The position numbers and the translations under genes are program-made. Shown one piece after another: positions 18,042-27,646 of a DNA stretch of 64,000 nt (within the stretch, counting starts at the first letter, position 1; each line of letters opens with the position of its first letter). Source of the DNA: Amycolatopsis sp. FDAARGOS 1241. Its GTDB lineage: Bacteria > Actinomycetota > Actinomycetes > Mycobacteriales > Pseudonocardiaceae. The notes beneath the pieces were generated by a model. The model did not search any database, was not told the DNA's origin, and saw nothing but the letters and a program-made list of their open reading frames with translations. The stretch is taken from positions 2,356,001 to 2,420,000 of the forward strand of contig NZ_CP069526.1 in NCBI RefSeq assembly GCF_016889705.1, read 5' to 3'.

Positions 18042-18235
18042 ACGATCTGCTCGCACGCGAAGAACTCGACTTGCTGGCGCTCTTCGCCGAAGGCTTGCCG
18101 CTGGACCTCATCGCCCGCCGGCTGGAGCTGTCCGATCGCACGGTGCGCCGCCGGCTGCGCTCGATCTGCGACCGGTTGGGCTTCGCGACCCCCATCCAGG
18201 CGGTGGTGTGGGCGGCTCGTCGCGGGCTGCTCTGA
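18038..18235 (+). CDS. Short LuxR/GerE-type helix-turn-helix protein
   Basis: The 65 residues are almost exactly one LuxR-type DNA-binding domain: LLALFAEGLPLDLIARRLEL, then [17 protein letters not shown], ending PIQAVVWAARRGLL. A GTG start with GGGAGGGAG 9 nt upstream supports translation. It sits immediately before the glycosidase operon and behind a promoter with two LacI-like palindromes. It may be a stand-alone regulator or the C-terminal part of a split gene that starts at 17871. Confidence 0.6.
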   Translation: MNDLLAREELDLLALFAEGLPLDLIARRLELSDRTVRRRLRSICDRLGFATPIQAVVWAARRGLL

Positions 18236-18340
18236 GTGGCGTGGCCTCGCTCATCCGACCTGCCGCCGGAGATTCGGCCGACCGTGTCCAGATCCGGACA
18301 CTTCCTTGTCCGGCAACGGCAACCGTCGTAATCTCGCGCT

Positions 18341-18356
18341 GGGTAAAACGATTCAT
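18341..18356. promoter_or_regulatory. LacI-type operator, copy A
   Basis: The 15-mer GGGTAAAACGATTCA at 18341-18355 occurs again, inverted and identical, at 34420-34434 in front of the transporter operon. It lies 263 bp upstream of the GH106-like start. Confidence 0.7.
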
Positions 18357-18415
18357 CCCAGAATGAGCCGGCCGCTTCTCGATCGTCCCCGCCGGAAGCT
18401 GCCTCGTGTCCTGAA

Positions 18416-18439
18416 CCCCTCCCGCCCTCCGGCGAGGGG
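18416..18439 (+). terminator. Weak hairpin in the operon leader (terminator or attenuator)
   Basis: CCCCTC (18416-18421) pairs with GAGGGG (18434-18439), followed by AGTTTTCC. The stem is short. It lies between the HTH gene and the GH106-like gene and may separate the two transcripts. Confidence 0.35.
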
Positions 18440-18536
18440 AGTTTTCCGTTCCTCAGTCGGGATTCCGGTGCGCTGAGGCGAGGAGAACGCAACTTTCGCA
18501 GGGTTGTGCGCTGCCGCGCCTGTCTCCTAAATTCGA

Positions 18537-18549
18537 TGAATCGTTTCAA
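18537..18549. promoter_or_regulatory. LacI-type operator, copy B
   Basis: TGAATCGTTTCAA is identical to the site at 33102-33114 that overlaps the start of the minus-strand rhamnosidase. Here it is 69 bp upstream of ATG 18618, a good position for repression. Confidence 0.7.
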
Positions 18550-18617
18550 GTCGCGGGACCTCAAGGCAAGCTCCGGACCGCTGTAGGTGTGTCCGCCGAT
18601 CGGGAACGAGGACGACG

Positions 18618-21600
18618 ATGTCGACGAGCAGGCGAGGGTTTCTCCGCGGCGCGGCAGCGGCCGCCCTCGGAGGCGCGGGTGTGGCGGCAGTTCCGGGGAC
18701 TGCGTCCGGCGCCGCGGCGCCGGATCTCTCGGGTACGGCTCTTCCGGCCGGCCCGCGGCTCGCCTCGGCGCTCGACGGATCGGCCGTGCTCGCCGGGTTC
18801 CGGACGCCCCCCGCGGAGGTCCTGCCGCGGGTGTGGTGGCACTGGATGAACCAGAACATCACCCGGGAAGGCATCAAGGCCGACCTCGAGTGGTTCAAGC
18901 GCGCCGGCATCGGCGGCATGGTGAACTTCGACGGCGCGGGCCGCGTTCCGGTGGTCGTGCCCGATCCCTTGCCCTACCTGTCCGACGGCTGGAAGGCCGC
19001 GTTCCGGTACGCGATGCAGATGGCCGATCAGCTCGGGCTCGAGGCCGACGTCGCCTGTTCGCCCGGGTGGTCGGAGACCGGCGGGCCGTGGGTTACGGCC
19101 GAAGACGCGATGAAGAAGTACGTCTGGACCGAGACGTGGATGCAAGGCGGGCAGCCGCAGGTGAAACTGCCGCAGCCGCCGGCCGTGGCCGGGCAGTTCG
19201 GCGACGCGGCCGCGCAGTCCGCGACCACAAGGCCGCTGCCCACCTTCTACCGCGACGCGCGCGTGTTCGCCTACCGCGTGCCGGACGGGACCCGAAACCA
19301 GGCGGCGCTCGCACCCAAGATCTTCGCCAGCGCTCTGCTTGCCGATCCGAAAGCCAGCCCTTGGACGAACGGCGACCACGGCGTGGAACTCGACGTCGCA
19401 AAGCTGTCGGACGCTTCGGTCGCGGACCCTCAGTACTTGCCCGCGTCCGGTGGTTCCGCTACCTGGGTGCGCTTCGAATACCCGCACCCGGTCACCGTCA
19501 CCGGCGTCACGATCGCCGCCGGGGCCGCGTTCACCGGCTGGAACGACGTCGTCGAGTACGGGCCGTCGGCTCAGGTCCACAGCAGCCGTGACGGACGGCA
19601 GTGGACCTTGCTCGCACAAGGCATCCACAGCGGGGTGCAGCGCACGCTGTTCGTGCCGCAGACCACCGCCAAGTACTTCAAGGTGGTGTTCGGCCAGAGT
19701 TCGACGGCTCCTTCACCGGCGCCGATCGCCTTGTCCCGCCTCGTCCTGCGCACGGTCGCGACGATCCACGAGTTCGAGGTGAAAGCCGGGTTCGGCCAGA
19801 CGGCCGACTACTACCGGATCGCGACACCGTCGCAAGGCGGCGCGCCGGCCGTGCGCCGCGCCGACGTCGTCGATCTGACCCGGCAGCTGGCGCCCGACGG
19901 AACCCTGCACTGGCAGGTGCCGGCCGGCACCTGGGTCGTGGTCCGGCTGGGCTACAGCCTCACCGGTCATCAGAACGGCCCGGCGTCCGCCGCGGCGACC
20001 GGGCTGGAGGTCGACAAGCTCGACGCCGGCCGCGTCCGGAAGTACCTCGGCACCTATCTCGACCAGCTCGCCGACGCCGCCGGAAAGGAGTTGTTCGGGG
20101 CCAGGGGTCTGACCGGGCTCCTCAACGACAGTTACGAGGCCGGCTACCAGAACTGGACGGAATCGCTGCTCGACGAGTTCCACCAGCGGCGCGGCTACGA
20201 TCCGGCTCCGCTCCTGCCGGTGCTCACCGGTGTGCCGGTCGACAGCGCCGCGGACGCCGACAAGTTCCTCTGGGACTGGCGGCGGACGCTGAACGAACTC
20301 CTCGCCGAGAACCACTACCGGGTCATCCCCGCCGAAGCCCACAAACGCGGGCTCCAGCGCACCTACGCCGAAGCGCAGGAGGACAAGCGCGGCTGGTTCG
20401 GCGACGACCTGGAGATGCGCCAGTACGCCGACATCCCGATGGGCGCCTCCGGCGAAGCGTTCGCGCCGGGTGACCAGTCGTTCGAGACCTACCGGGTCGA
20501 CACCCGCGGTGCCGCCTCGGTCGCACACGTCTTCGGCCGGGCCCACACGGCGGTGGAGGCCTTCACCTTCACCCCGCAGGGCGTCACGCCGAAAGACCTC
20601 AAACCCCTCGCCGACGAAATGCTCGCCCAGGGCGCGACCAGGTTCATGATCCACACTTCGGTGCACCAGCCGCTTGACCGGGGCCCGGGCCTCACCCTCA
20701 ACGGCATCGGCTCGTTCTTCACGCGGCTGGAAACGTGGGCCGAGGTCGCCAAACCGTGGACCACGTACCTCGCGCGCTGCTGCTGGCTGCTGTCCCGGGG
20801 TACGCACGTCGCCGACGTCGCGTACTTCTACGGCCAGGAAGCTCCCGCGACCGGCGTGTGGGGCCGAAGTTTCCGGCAGCACGACCAGCCGGCCGGGTAC
20901 GACTACGACTTCGTCAACGGCACCGTGCTCCTCACCGAGATGTCGGTGCGCGACGGCAGGATCGTCACCCGCTCCGGTCAGTCGTACGCGCTGCTCTACC
21001 TCGGCGGCGACGCCCAGCGCATCACGGTGCCCGTGCTGCGCAAGCTCGCCGGGTTCGTCGACGCCGGGGCGGCCGTCGCCGCGCCGAAACCGGCCGGCTC
21101 ACCCAGCCTGGCCGACGACGACGCCGAATTCCAGCACCTGGCCACCCGGCTGTGGGGCGATGGTGATCAGCGCGCTCGGGTGGTCGGCGCCGGCCGCGTC
21201 TTCAGCGGGATCACGGCCGCCGAGGCGCTCGCCGAGCTCGGCGTCACCCCCGACTGGTCCTTCCGGCTCGACGCCATGGACCCGTTGACCGCCAACGAAC
21301 CCCTGTGGCTGACCCACCGCCGCACGGATTCGGCGGACGTCTATTTCATCGTCAACCGCCGCAATGTGCGTACCACCGTCCCGCTGACGCTGCGCTCGGC
21401 GGGCAGCGCGGTGGAGACCTGGGATCCGGTGACCGGGCAGACGGCTCCGATCACCTTCGACGCCACCAGCGGAGCCACCCAGCTCACCGTCGACCTCGGG
21501 CCCGTCGATTCGGTCTTCGTCCTCGTGTCGGACGGCAAACCCGGGGCCAAGACCGTCCCGCCGAGCACCGAACGGCAGATCGGCGCGGTCACCGGCGCGT

Positions 21601-22064
21601 GGCGAGTCGATTTTCCCGCGGGGCCCGGCGCTCCCGCCGGCGCGAACTTCCCCTTCCTGCGGTCGTTCTCCCAGGAGACCGACCCCGGCATCCGCTACTT
21701 CTCCGGCACCGCGACGTATTCGACGACCTTCGACGTGCCGGCGGACTGGACGAAAGGCGGCGGGCGCCTCCTCGTGGACCTGGGCGAAGTGCACGACATC
21801 GCTGAGGTCGCGGTCAACGGCGCCGACGCCGGCATCGCCTGGCGCGCGCCGTATCGGTTCGACATCACCGGCGCCTTGCGCGCCGGAACCAACACGCTTC
21901 AGGTGAAGGTCACCAACAGCTGGTTCAACCGGCTGGTGGGCGACCAGCAGGCCGGCGCCACGCAGATCGCGTACGTGCAGCCTCCGTTGAAGAACATCGC
22001 TGCCGGGACCGAACTCAAACCGGCCGGCCTCCTCGGTCCGGTCCGCATCGTCAACCGGACGTAG
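18618..22064 (+). CDS. Exported GH106-like glycosidase (alpha-L-rhamnosidase family) with discoidin-like and C-terminal sugar-binding domains
   Basis: The 1148-residue protein has a twin-arginine signal (TSRRGFLRGAAAAALGGAG). After it comes the GH106 opening: FRTPPAEVLPRVWWHWMNQN near residues 61-80, then ITREGIKADLEWFKRAGIGG. A coagulation-factor-like carbohydrate-binding segment spans about 275-365 (TWVRFEYPHPVTVTGVTI to YFKVVFGQ). The end carries a GH2-type jelly-roll (LLVDLGEVHDIAEVAVNGAD, then FDITGALRAGTNTLQVKVTN). GH106 enzymes remove terminal alpha-L-rhamnose from pectin or glycoconjugates; that activity is inferred. It is first of a three-gene operon and preceded by two LacI-type operators. 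Confidence 0.85.
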   Translation: MSTSRRGFLRGAAAAALGGAGVAAVPGTASGAAAPDLSGTALPAGPRLASALDGSAVLAGFRTPPAEVLPRVWWHWMNQNITREGIKADLEWFKRAGIGGMVNFDGAGRVPVVVPDPLPYLSDGWKAAFRYAMQMADQLGLEADVACSPGWSETGGPWVTAEDAMKKYVWTETWMQGGQPQVKLPQPPAVAGQFGDAAAQSATTRPLPTFYRDARVFAYRVPDGTRNQAALAPKIFASALLADPKASPWTNGDHGVELDVAKLSDASVADPQYLPASGGSATWVRFEYPHPVTVTGVTIAAGAAFTGWNDVVEYGPSAQVHSSRDGRQWTLLAQGIHSGVQRTLFVPQTTAKYFKVVFGQSSTAPSPAPIALSRLVLRTVATIHEFEVKAGFGQTADYYRIATPSQGGAPAVRRADVVDLTRQLAPDGTLHWQVPAGTWVVVRLGYSLTGHQNGPASAAATGLEVDKLDAGRVRKYLGTYLDQLADAAGKELFGARGLTGLLNDSYEAGYQNWTESLLDEFHQRRGYDPAPLLPVLTGVPVDSAADADKFLWDWRRTLNELLAENHYRVIPAEAHKRGLQRTYAEAQEDKRGWFGDDLEMRQYADIPMGASGEAFAPGDQSFETYRVDTRGAASVAHVFGRAHTAVEAFTFTPQGVTPKDLKPLADEMLAQGATRFMIHTSVHQPLDRGPGLTLNGIGSFFTRLETWAEVAKPWTTYLARCCWLLSRGTHVADVAYFYGQEAPATGVWGRSFRQHDQPAGYDYDFVNGTVLLTEMSVRDGRIVTRSGQSYALLYLGGDAQRITVPVLRKLAGFVDAGAAVAAPKPAGSPSLADDDAEFQHLATRLWGDGDQRARVVGAGRVFSGITAAEALAELGVTPDWSFRLDAMDPLTANEPLWLTHRRTDSADVYFIVNRRNVRTTVPLTLRSAGSAVETWDPVTGQTAPITFDATSGATQLTVDLGPVDSVFVLVSDGKPGAKTVPPSTERQIGAVTGAWRVDFPAGPGAPAGANFPFLRSFSQETDPGIRYFSGTATYSTTFDVPADWTKGGGRLLVDLGEVHDIAEVAVNGADAGIAWRAPYRFDITGALRAGTNTLQVKVTNSWFNRLVGDQQAGATQIAYVQPPLKNIAAGTELKPAGLLGPVRIVNRT

Positions 22065-22126
22065 CCCGGTCCGCCCGCGAAACACCCCAGCTCGAGCTCA
22101 GCACCGCCCGGCCGAAAGGACACGTG

Positions 22127-24922
22127 ATGAACCGCCGGCGCTCCCTACTGACCCTCCTCACCGCCGTGCTGCTGGCCGCGTCCGGATCGGCGGCCGTCGC
22201 CGCCGTGCCAGGCGGCGGCAGTCCGGCGAAACCGACCACCCTGCGGACCGAGAACCTCGTCGACCCGATCGGCATCGACGCGGCCAAGCCGCTGCTCAGC
22301 TGGCTCCCTTCGGCGAAGAACTCGTCGGGACAGGACGCCTACGAGATCCGCGCGACGGTGCAATCGCCCTCGCAGCAACGAGAACGCGACCTGTGGGACA
22401 GCGGCCGGGTGCGTTCGGCCAGTACGTCGAACATCGCTTATGCGGGCCCGGCGCTGCACGCGCGCGAGCGCGTCCGGTGGCAGGTGCGCACCTGGGACAC
22501 CGCCGGCCGCGTCTCGCCGTGGAGCGACCCGTCCACGTGGGAGATGGGTCTGCTCACCCCGGCCGACTGGTCGGCGCGCTGGATCGAGAACCCGTCCTAC
22601 GACTACACCCAGCCGGACGGCAAGGAGACCCCGCTCCCGGTGTTCGGCAAGGTGTTCGCCGTGCGGGGGGCCGTCAAGCAGGCTCGTCTCTACACGACCG
22701 GCCTGGGCATGTACGCCGCCACGCTCAACGGCCGCCCGGTCGGCGACGCCGTGCTCGAACCCGGCCAGACCACCTACACCGCGGAAGTCGACTACCGCAC
22801 CTACGACCTCACCCGGGCGCTGCGGGCGGGGACGAACACGATCGGCCTGCAGACCGGCAGCGGCACCTACCAGCGCGTGAAGACGCCGGGCCGGTACTTC
22901 TTCGGCGGCACTCTCGAGCAGTACACGGTGTACGGCGAGCCGAAGGTCATCGCGCAGCTCGAGATCACCTACCAGGACCGGCACCGGGAGGTCGTCTCCA
23001 GCGACGGCACCTGGCGCACCGCGCTCGGACCGACGACCTTCTCGTCGTGGTGGAGCGGCGAGGAGTACGACGCCCGTCGCGACGGGAACGCGCCGGCGTC
23101 GGCCGCCGCGCTGGCCGGCGCGGGGTGGCAGCAGGCGAGCCCGGTGACGCTCACGCAGAGCACCACACCCCGCGACACCACGCCGCTGCGCGCCAACCCG
23201 CGTCCGCCGATCACTGTGGCGGAGACGGTGCGACCCACCAGCGTCCGCAAGCTCGCCGACGGCTCCTACGTTCTGGACTTCGGCGCCAACCGCTCCGGCT
23301 GGCCACGCGTCTCGGTCACCGGCCGCGCCGGCGACACCGTGAGCATGATCCCGGCCGAGAAGCTCGCCGCCGACGGCAGCCTGGACATCGCCAGCACCGG
23401 CGCCTCGGCCGGCAACCAGATCGCCTACCGCTACACCTTGTCCGGACACGGCAGGGAAACCTGGCACCCGCAGTTCACCTACAGCGGTTTCCGCTACCTC
23501 CAGGTGAGCGGCCTGCGCACGGCGCCTGCCCAGGACACCGTGACCGTGGACGTCATCCACGCGGCGAACCCGAGCGCGAGTGAGTTCACCTCCTCGAGCG
23601 ACCTGCTCAACCGGATCCACGCGATCACCGAACGGGCGATCCAGAGCAACATGACATCGGTCATGACCGACTGCCCGGACCGTGAGAAGGGCCCCTACAC
23701 CGGCGACAACCTGCAGAACCTCGACGCGCTCCTGACCGACTACGACATGTCCGCGTTCGAACCGCAGCTCGTGCGCAACATGGCCACCGCGCAGCGGCAA
23801 CCCGGCGACGAATCACCCGGCCTGATCGCGAACATCGCACCCGAGTTCCACCGCGTCGCGCCCACCACACTGCCGCGGCCCCAGGGCACCATCGAGTTCC
23901 TCGACGAGGTCAACTGGGGCGGCGCCGTGATCCGCATCCCGTGGCAGCTCTACCTCACCTACGGCGACACCCGCACGATGGCCACCTACTACGGCAACAT
24001 GGTCGCCTGGCTCGACTACGAAGCCAGGAACAAAGCCGCCGACAACGGTGACATCCCCGGCCTGGGTGACTGGTCCGCGACCGACAACACCACGCCGATG
24101 CAGCTGGCGATCACCGCGGGCTACTACACCGCGGCGAGTGACCTGGCGAGCATCGCGCAGGTCCTCGGCAAGACCGCCGATCACGCCAAATACGACGCAC
24201 TGGCCGCCCAGCTCGCGGCGGAGTTCACGACGCGCTTCCGCCACGTCGACGCGGCCGGCGTCTACTACGGCAGCGACAGCGAGGCCTCCAATGCCATGGC
24301 GCTCGACGCGGGACTCGTCGCTCCTGCTGACCGCGCCGCCGTGGTCAACCGCCTCGTCGCCTCGGTTCGCAAGTCGGGCAACCACATCACGACCGGCTCG
24401 GTCGCGCTGGGACCGCTCTTCCGCGCGCTGGAGAGCGGCAACCGCGACGACGTCATCTACGACCTGGTCGTGAACCCCACTTCGCCCGGGTACGGCTACC
24501 TCGTCGCCAGTGGGCACACCACGTTGTCCGAAAGCCTCGACGGGAGCGGCTCGCAGAACCACCACTTCCTCGGCGCGGTCGACGCGTGGTTCATCCGCGG
24601 CGTGGCCGGCATCCGGCAGGCCGAAGGCTCGGTGGGCTACCGCAGCCTCACGATCGCTCCGGCGCTCGTCGGCGACCTGACCCACGCGGCGGGCAGTTAC
24701 CGAACTCCATACGGCACCGTCAGCAGTGACTGGACCAAGTCCGGTCACGACTTCCGGCTCCACGTCACCGTCCCGCCCGGGACCACCGCCACCGTGCACG
24801 TGCCCGTCGCCGCGAACCGGCAGATCCGGGTCGCCGGAACCGCCCGCATGACCGGCGGCAGCGGCTCGGAGACGGTCTACACCGTGGGCGCCGGCGACTA
24901 CACCTTCTCCGCCGAGATCTGA
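22127..24922 (+). CDS. Secreted alpha-L-rhamnosidase, GH78
   Basis: ATG 22127 sits 6 nt after GAAAGGA; GTG 22124 is also open. The 931-residue protein has a Sec signal peptide (SLLTLLTAVLLAASGSAAVA). It then follows the GH78 layout: an N-terminal domain starting LRTENLVDPIGIDAAKPLLS, a beta-sandwich with TWEMGLLTPADWSARWI, the DFGANRSGWPRV strand, YSGFRYLQVSG, and the (alpha/alpha)6 barrel motif DCPDREKGPYTGD near residue 515 that carries the general-acid region. GSGSQNHHFLGAVDAWF follows near the C-terminus. It cleaves terminal alpha-L-rhamnosides outside the cell. It starts 62 bp after the GH106-like gene. Confidence 0.92.
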   Translation: MNRRRSLLTLLTAVLLAASGSAAVAAVPGGGSPAKPTTLRTENLVDPIGIDAAKPLLSWLPSAKNSSGQDAYEIRATVQSPSQQRERDLWDSGRVRSASTSNIAYAGPALHARERVRWQVRTWDTAGRVSPWSDPSTWEMGLLTPADWSARWIENPSYDYTQPDGKETPLPVFGKVFAVRGAVKQARLYTTGLGMYAATLNGRPVGDAVLEPGQTTYTAEVDYRTYDLTRALRAGTNTIGLQTGSGTYQRVKTPGRYFFGGTLEQYTVYGEPKVIAQLEITYQDRHREVVSSDGTWRTALGPTTFSSWWSGEEYDARRDGNAPASAAALAGAGWQQASPVTLTQSTTPRDTTPLRANPRPPITVAETVRPTSVRKLADGSYVLDFGANRSGWPRVSVTGRAGDTVSMIPAEKLAADGSLDIASTGASAGNQIAYRYTLSGHGRETWHPQFTYSGFRYLQVSGLRTAPAQDTVTVDVIHAANPSASEFTSSSDLLNRIHAITERAIQSNMTSVMTDCPDREKGPYTGDNLQNLDALLTDYDMSAFEPQLVRNMATAQRQPGDESPGLIANIAPEFHRVAPTTLPRPQGTIEFLDEVNWGGAVIRIPWQLYLTYGDTRTMATYYGNMVAWLDYEARNKAADNGDIPGLGDWSATDNTTPMQLAITAGYYTAASDLASIAQVLGKTADHAKYDALAAQLAAEFTTRFRHVDAAGVYYGSDSEASNAMALDAGLVAPADRAAVVNRLVASVRKSGNHITTGSVALGPLFRALESGNRDDVIYDLVVNPTSPGYGYLVASGHTTLSESLDGSGSQNHHFLGAVDAWFIRGVAGIRQAEGSVGYRSLTIAPALVGDLTHAAGSYRTPYGTVSSDWTKSGHDFRLHVTVPPGTTATVHVPVAANRQIRVAGTARMTGGSGSETVYTVGAGDYTFSAEI

Positions 24923-24994
24923 ACCCGGCCGCCCGGACCGGCCACATCGGACACGTCCTCTCCCTCACCACCCCCACCACGAAGGAGTTACCCG

Positions 24995-27553
24995 ATGGAT
25001 GTCACCCGTCGTTCGATGTTGAAGTGGTCCGGAGCGGGGGTCGCCGCCGCGGGCTTCGCTGCGGTGATCCCCGCCGGCTCGGCTGAGGCCGCAGCCGTGC
25101 CGAACGCCGGTTCCGTGACCGCGGCTGCGGCCCCGTCCGCCGCGACGCAGGCAGCGGTGAAACAGGCCAAGCAGCTGGTCGCGGAGATGACTCTCGACGA
25201 GAAGATCGCGTACTGCCACGGGATTCCGGCGACGAAGGGCTTCACCGGCCACATCCCGGCCAACGAGCGGCTCGGCATCCCCGCCCTGCGGCTCGCGGAC
25301 GGGCCCAGCGGCGTCGGCAACGGCTCGACCGGCGTCACGCAGTGGCCGGACTCCAAGGCGCTGGCCGCCACGTGGAACCCGGCCACCGCGACCGACTACG
25401 GCAAGGCCTACGGCGCCGAGCAAGCGGCCAAGGGCCACAACGTCGCGCTGGCCCCGTGCATCAACCTCCTCCGGTTGCCGCACTGGGGCCGGTCGTTCGA
25501 GACCTACACCGAAGACCCGTTCCTCAACGGGCAGCTCGCCGCGGCCACGATCCGCGGCATCCAGGCCAACCACGTCATCTCGACGGTGAAGCACTTCGTG
25601 GCCAACAACCAGGAGATCCTGCGCAACTCGATCGACGTGGTGGTCTCGCCCCGCGCGCTGCAGGAGCTCTACTACCCCGGCTTCCGGGCGGCGGTGCAGC
25701 AGGGGCAGGTCGGCGCGGTCATGACGTCGTACAACAAGATCAACGGCACCTGGGCCCAGGAGAACCGGGTGAACGTGCAGGACACGCTGCGCGACGCGTG
25801 GGGCTTCGACGGCATGGTGATGTCGGACTGGGGCGGTACGCACAGCACCGTCCAGACCGCCAAAGCCGGCTCCGACACGGAAATGCCCGGCAGTACCTAC
25901 CTCGGCGACGCGCTCAAGGCCGCCGTGCAGAGCGGTAGCGTCAGCGAAGCGCAGCTCGACACCATGGTGACCCAGGTGCTCACGGCGATGATCCGCGTCG
26001 GGCTGTTCGACCACCCGCTGCCGGATCCGGCGACCGTCGTCGACACCGTGGTCTCGACCCCGGCTCATCTCGCGCTCGCGCGGCGCATCGGCGTCGAAGG
26101 CAGTGTGCTGCTGAAGAACGACGGGGTGCTGCCGCTGGCGCGTCCGCGCAGCATCGCGGTCATCGGCAACGCCGCCGACGCGGGCGCCCAGACGCACGGT
26201 GGCGGCTCCGGCAGCGTCAACCCCAACGGCGCCGTCGTGACGCCGCTGGCGGGGATCCGTGCGCGCGCCGGCTCCACCCCGGTCACCTACAGCCCGGGCA
26301 CCCTCGGGATCGCCGCGGTGCCCGTGGTCCCGGCCGCCGCGTTCGGCGCCGGGCTGACCGCGACGTACTACGCCTCCACCGACCTGACGGGTGCCGCACT
26401 CGGGACCGAAACCGTGCCGGCCCTGAACATCACGGCGACCCCGGCCGCGGTCGCCGGCCAGACCGACGGCTGGTCCGCGCGGTACACCGGCACGTTCCAC
26501 GCGGACGAAACCGCGGGTTACCGCTTCAGTCTGGGCGTCGGGGGGCTGACGACACTCAGCATCGACGGCAAGGAGGTGCTCACCGCGTTGCCGGGCCGCG
26601 AAGCCGTGCAGAACGCGCTGGTCGACTTGACCGCGGGGGAGCACACCGTGGAGGTCACCTACGTCTCGGCCGCACCCGTCGGCGGCCGCGCGCCGCGCAC
26701 CTCGCTCGTGCTGGGTGCCCAGGCCGGCTACGACAAGCTCCACCAGGCGGCGGCTGCCGCGGCGCGGGCGGCCGACGTCGCCGTCGTCGTGGTCGCCGAC
26801 GTCACCAGCGAAGGCATGGACCGCTCCACCCTGGCGCTGCCCGCCGACCAGAACGAGCTCATCACCGCGGTCGCTCAGGCGAACCCCAACACCGTCGTGG
26901 TGCTGAACACCTCAGGTGCGGTCCTGATGCCCTGGCTGGGCAGCGTGAAGGCCGTGCTCGCCAACTGGTATGCCGGTCAGGAACAGGGCAACGCCCTCGC
27001 CGCGATGCTCTTCGGCGACGAGGAACCCGGCGGGCGGCTCCCCGAGACCTTCCCCGCGGCGAACGACCAGGGCCCGGCCAAGACCACCGTCGAATTCCCG
27101 GGCGACGGCGTGCAGGTCTACTACGACGAAGGCCTCGCGGTGGGCTACCGCTGGTACGAGCACTCGGGCGAGAAACCGTTGTTCCCCTTCGGTTTCGGCT
27201 TGTCCTACACGAGTTTCCGGCTCGGCGGGTTGCGGCTTTCCCGCACGGCGGGCGGGCTTCGCGCGCAGGCCACGGTCACCAACACCGGCCGCCGGGCCGG
27301 GTCGGAAGTCGTCCAGCTCTACGTCGCGGCACCGGACGCGGCGCGGGAGCCGGCGCAGCAGCTCAAGGCGTTCACCAAGGTCACCCTGAAACCGGGCCAG
27401 ACCACCACGGTGACCCTCGAGGTCGCGCGCGACGATCTCGCGGTCTGGCTCGACTCGACCACGGGCTGGACCGTGGTGCCCGGTAGCTACACCGTCGGTG
27501 TGGGCACCTCGTCGGCGGATCTCCCGCTGCGGGGACGCCTGTCGCTGTCCTGA
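24995..27553 (+). CDS. Exported GH3 glycosidase (beta-glucosidase type) with PA14 insert
   Basis: The 852-residue protein starts with a Tat signal (TRRSMLKWSGAGVAAAG). The GH3 barrel includes LADGPSGVG, NLLRLPHWGRSFETYTEDP, VKHFVANNQE and the nucleophile Asp in GMVMSDWGG (near residue 280). The second GH3 domain contains a PA14 insert (about 447-580, GLTATYYASTDLTG onward). A fibronectin-III-like tail starts near GLSYTSFRLGG. It would trim beta-glucosyl or similar residues after rhamnose removal. It is last in the plus-strand operon, followed by a strong terminator. Confidence 0.93.
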   Translation: MDVTRRSMLKWSGAGVAAAGFAAVIPAGSAEAAAVPNAGSVTAAAAPSAATQAAVKQAKQLVAEMTLDEKIAYCHGIPATKGFTGHIPANERLGIPALRLADGPSGVGNGSTGVTQWPDSKALAATWNPATATDYGKAYGAEQAAKGHNVALAPCINLLRLPHWGRSFETYTEDPFLNGQLAAATIRGIQANHVISTVKHFVANNQEILRNSIDVVVSPRALQELYYPGFRAAVQQGQVGAVMTSYNKINGTWAQENRVNVQDTLRDAWGFDGMVMSDWGGTHSTVQTAKAGSDTEMPGSTYLGDALKAAVQSGSVSEAQLDTMVTQVLTAMIRVGLFDHPLPDPATVVDTVVSTPAHLALARRIGVEGSVLLKNDGVLPLARPRSIAVIGNAADAGAQTHGGGSGSVNPNGAVVTPLAGIRARAGSTPVTYSPGTLGIAAVPVVPAAAFGAGLTATYYASTDLTGAALGTETVPALNITATPAAVAGQTDGWSARYTGTFHADETAGYRFSLGVGGLTTLSIDGKEVLTALPGREAVQNALVDLTAGEHTVEVTYVSAAPVGGRAPRTSLVLGAQAGYDKLHQAAAAAARAADVAVVVVADVTSEGMDRSTLALPADQNELITAVAQANPNTVVVLNTSGAVLMPWLGSVKAVLANWYAGQEQGNALAAMLFGDEEPGGRLPETFPAANDQGPAKTTVEFPGDGVQVYYDEGLAVGYRWYEHSGEKPLFPFGFGLSYTSFRLGGLRLSRTAGGLRAQATVTNTGRRAGSEVVQLYVAAPDAAREPAQQLKAFTKVTLKPGQTTTVTLEVARDDLAVWLDSTTGWTVVPGSYTVGVGTSSADLPLRGRLSLS

Positions 27554-27566
27554 GAATCCACAGCTG

Positions 27567-27598
27567 AAGCGGCGCCGGGGAATCCCTCGGCGCCGCTT
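27567..27598 (+). terminator. Terminator after the GH3 gene
   Basis: AAGCGGCGCCG (27567-27577) pairs perfectly with CGGCGCCGCTT (27588-27598), with a further GGG/CCC inside, ending in TTTC. It lies 13 bp after the GH3 stop and before the convergent minus-strand gene. Confidence 0.75.
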
Positions 27599-27646
27599 TC
27601 CTGCGGTGGGTGGTATCGGTCTCAGCTCATGGCTCGTCGAAGCGGA

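Larger units (their letters stand above)
18236..18617. other. Leader/promoter region of the exported glycosidase operon
   Basis: This 380-bp gap holds two operators (18341-18356 and 18537-18549) and a small hairpin at 18416-18439. It shows no gene. The spacing of the two operators, about 190 bp, would allow DNA looping. Confidence 0.55.
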
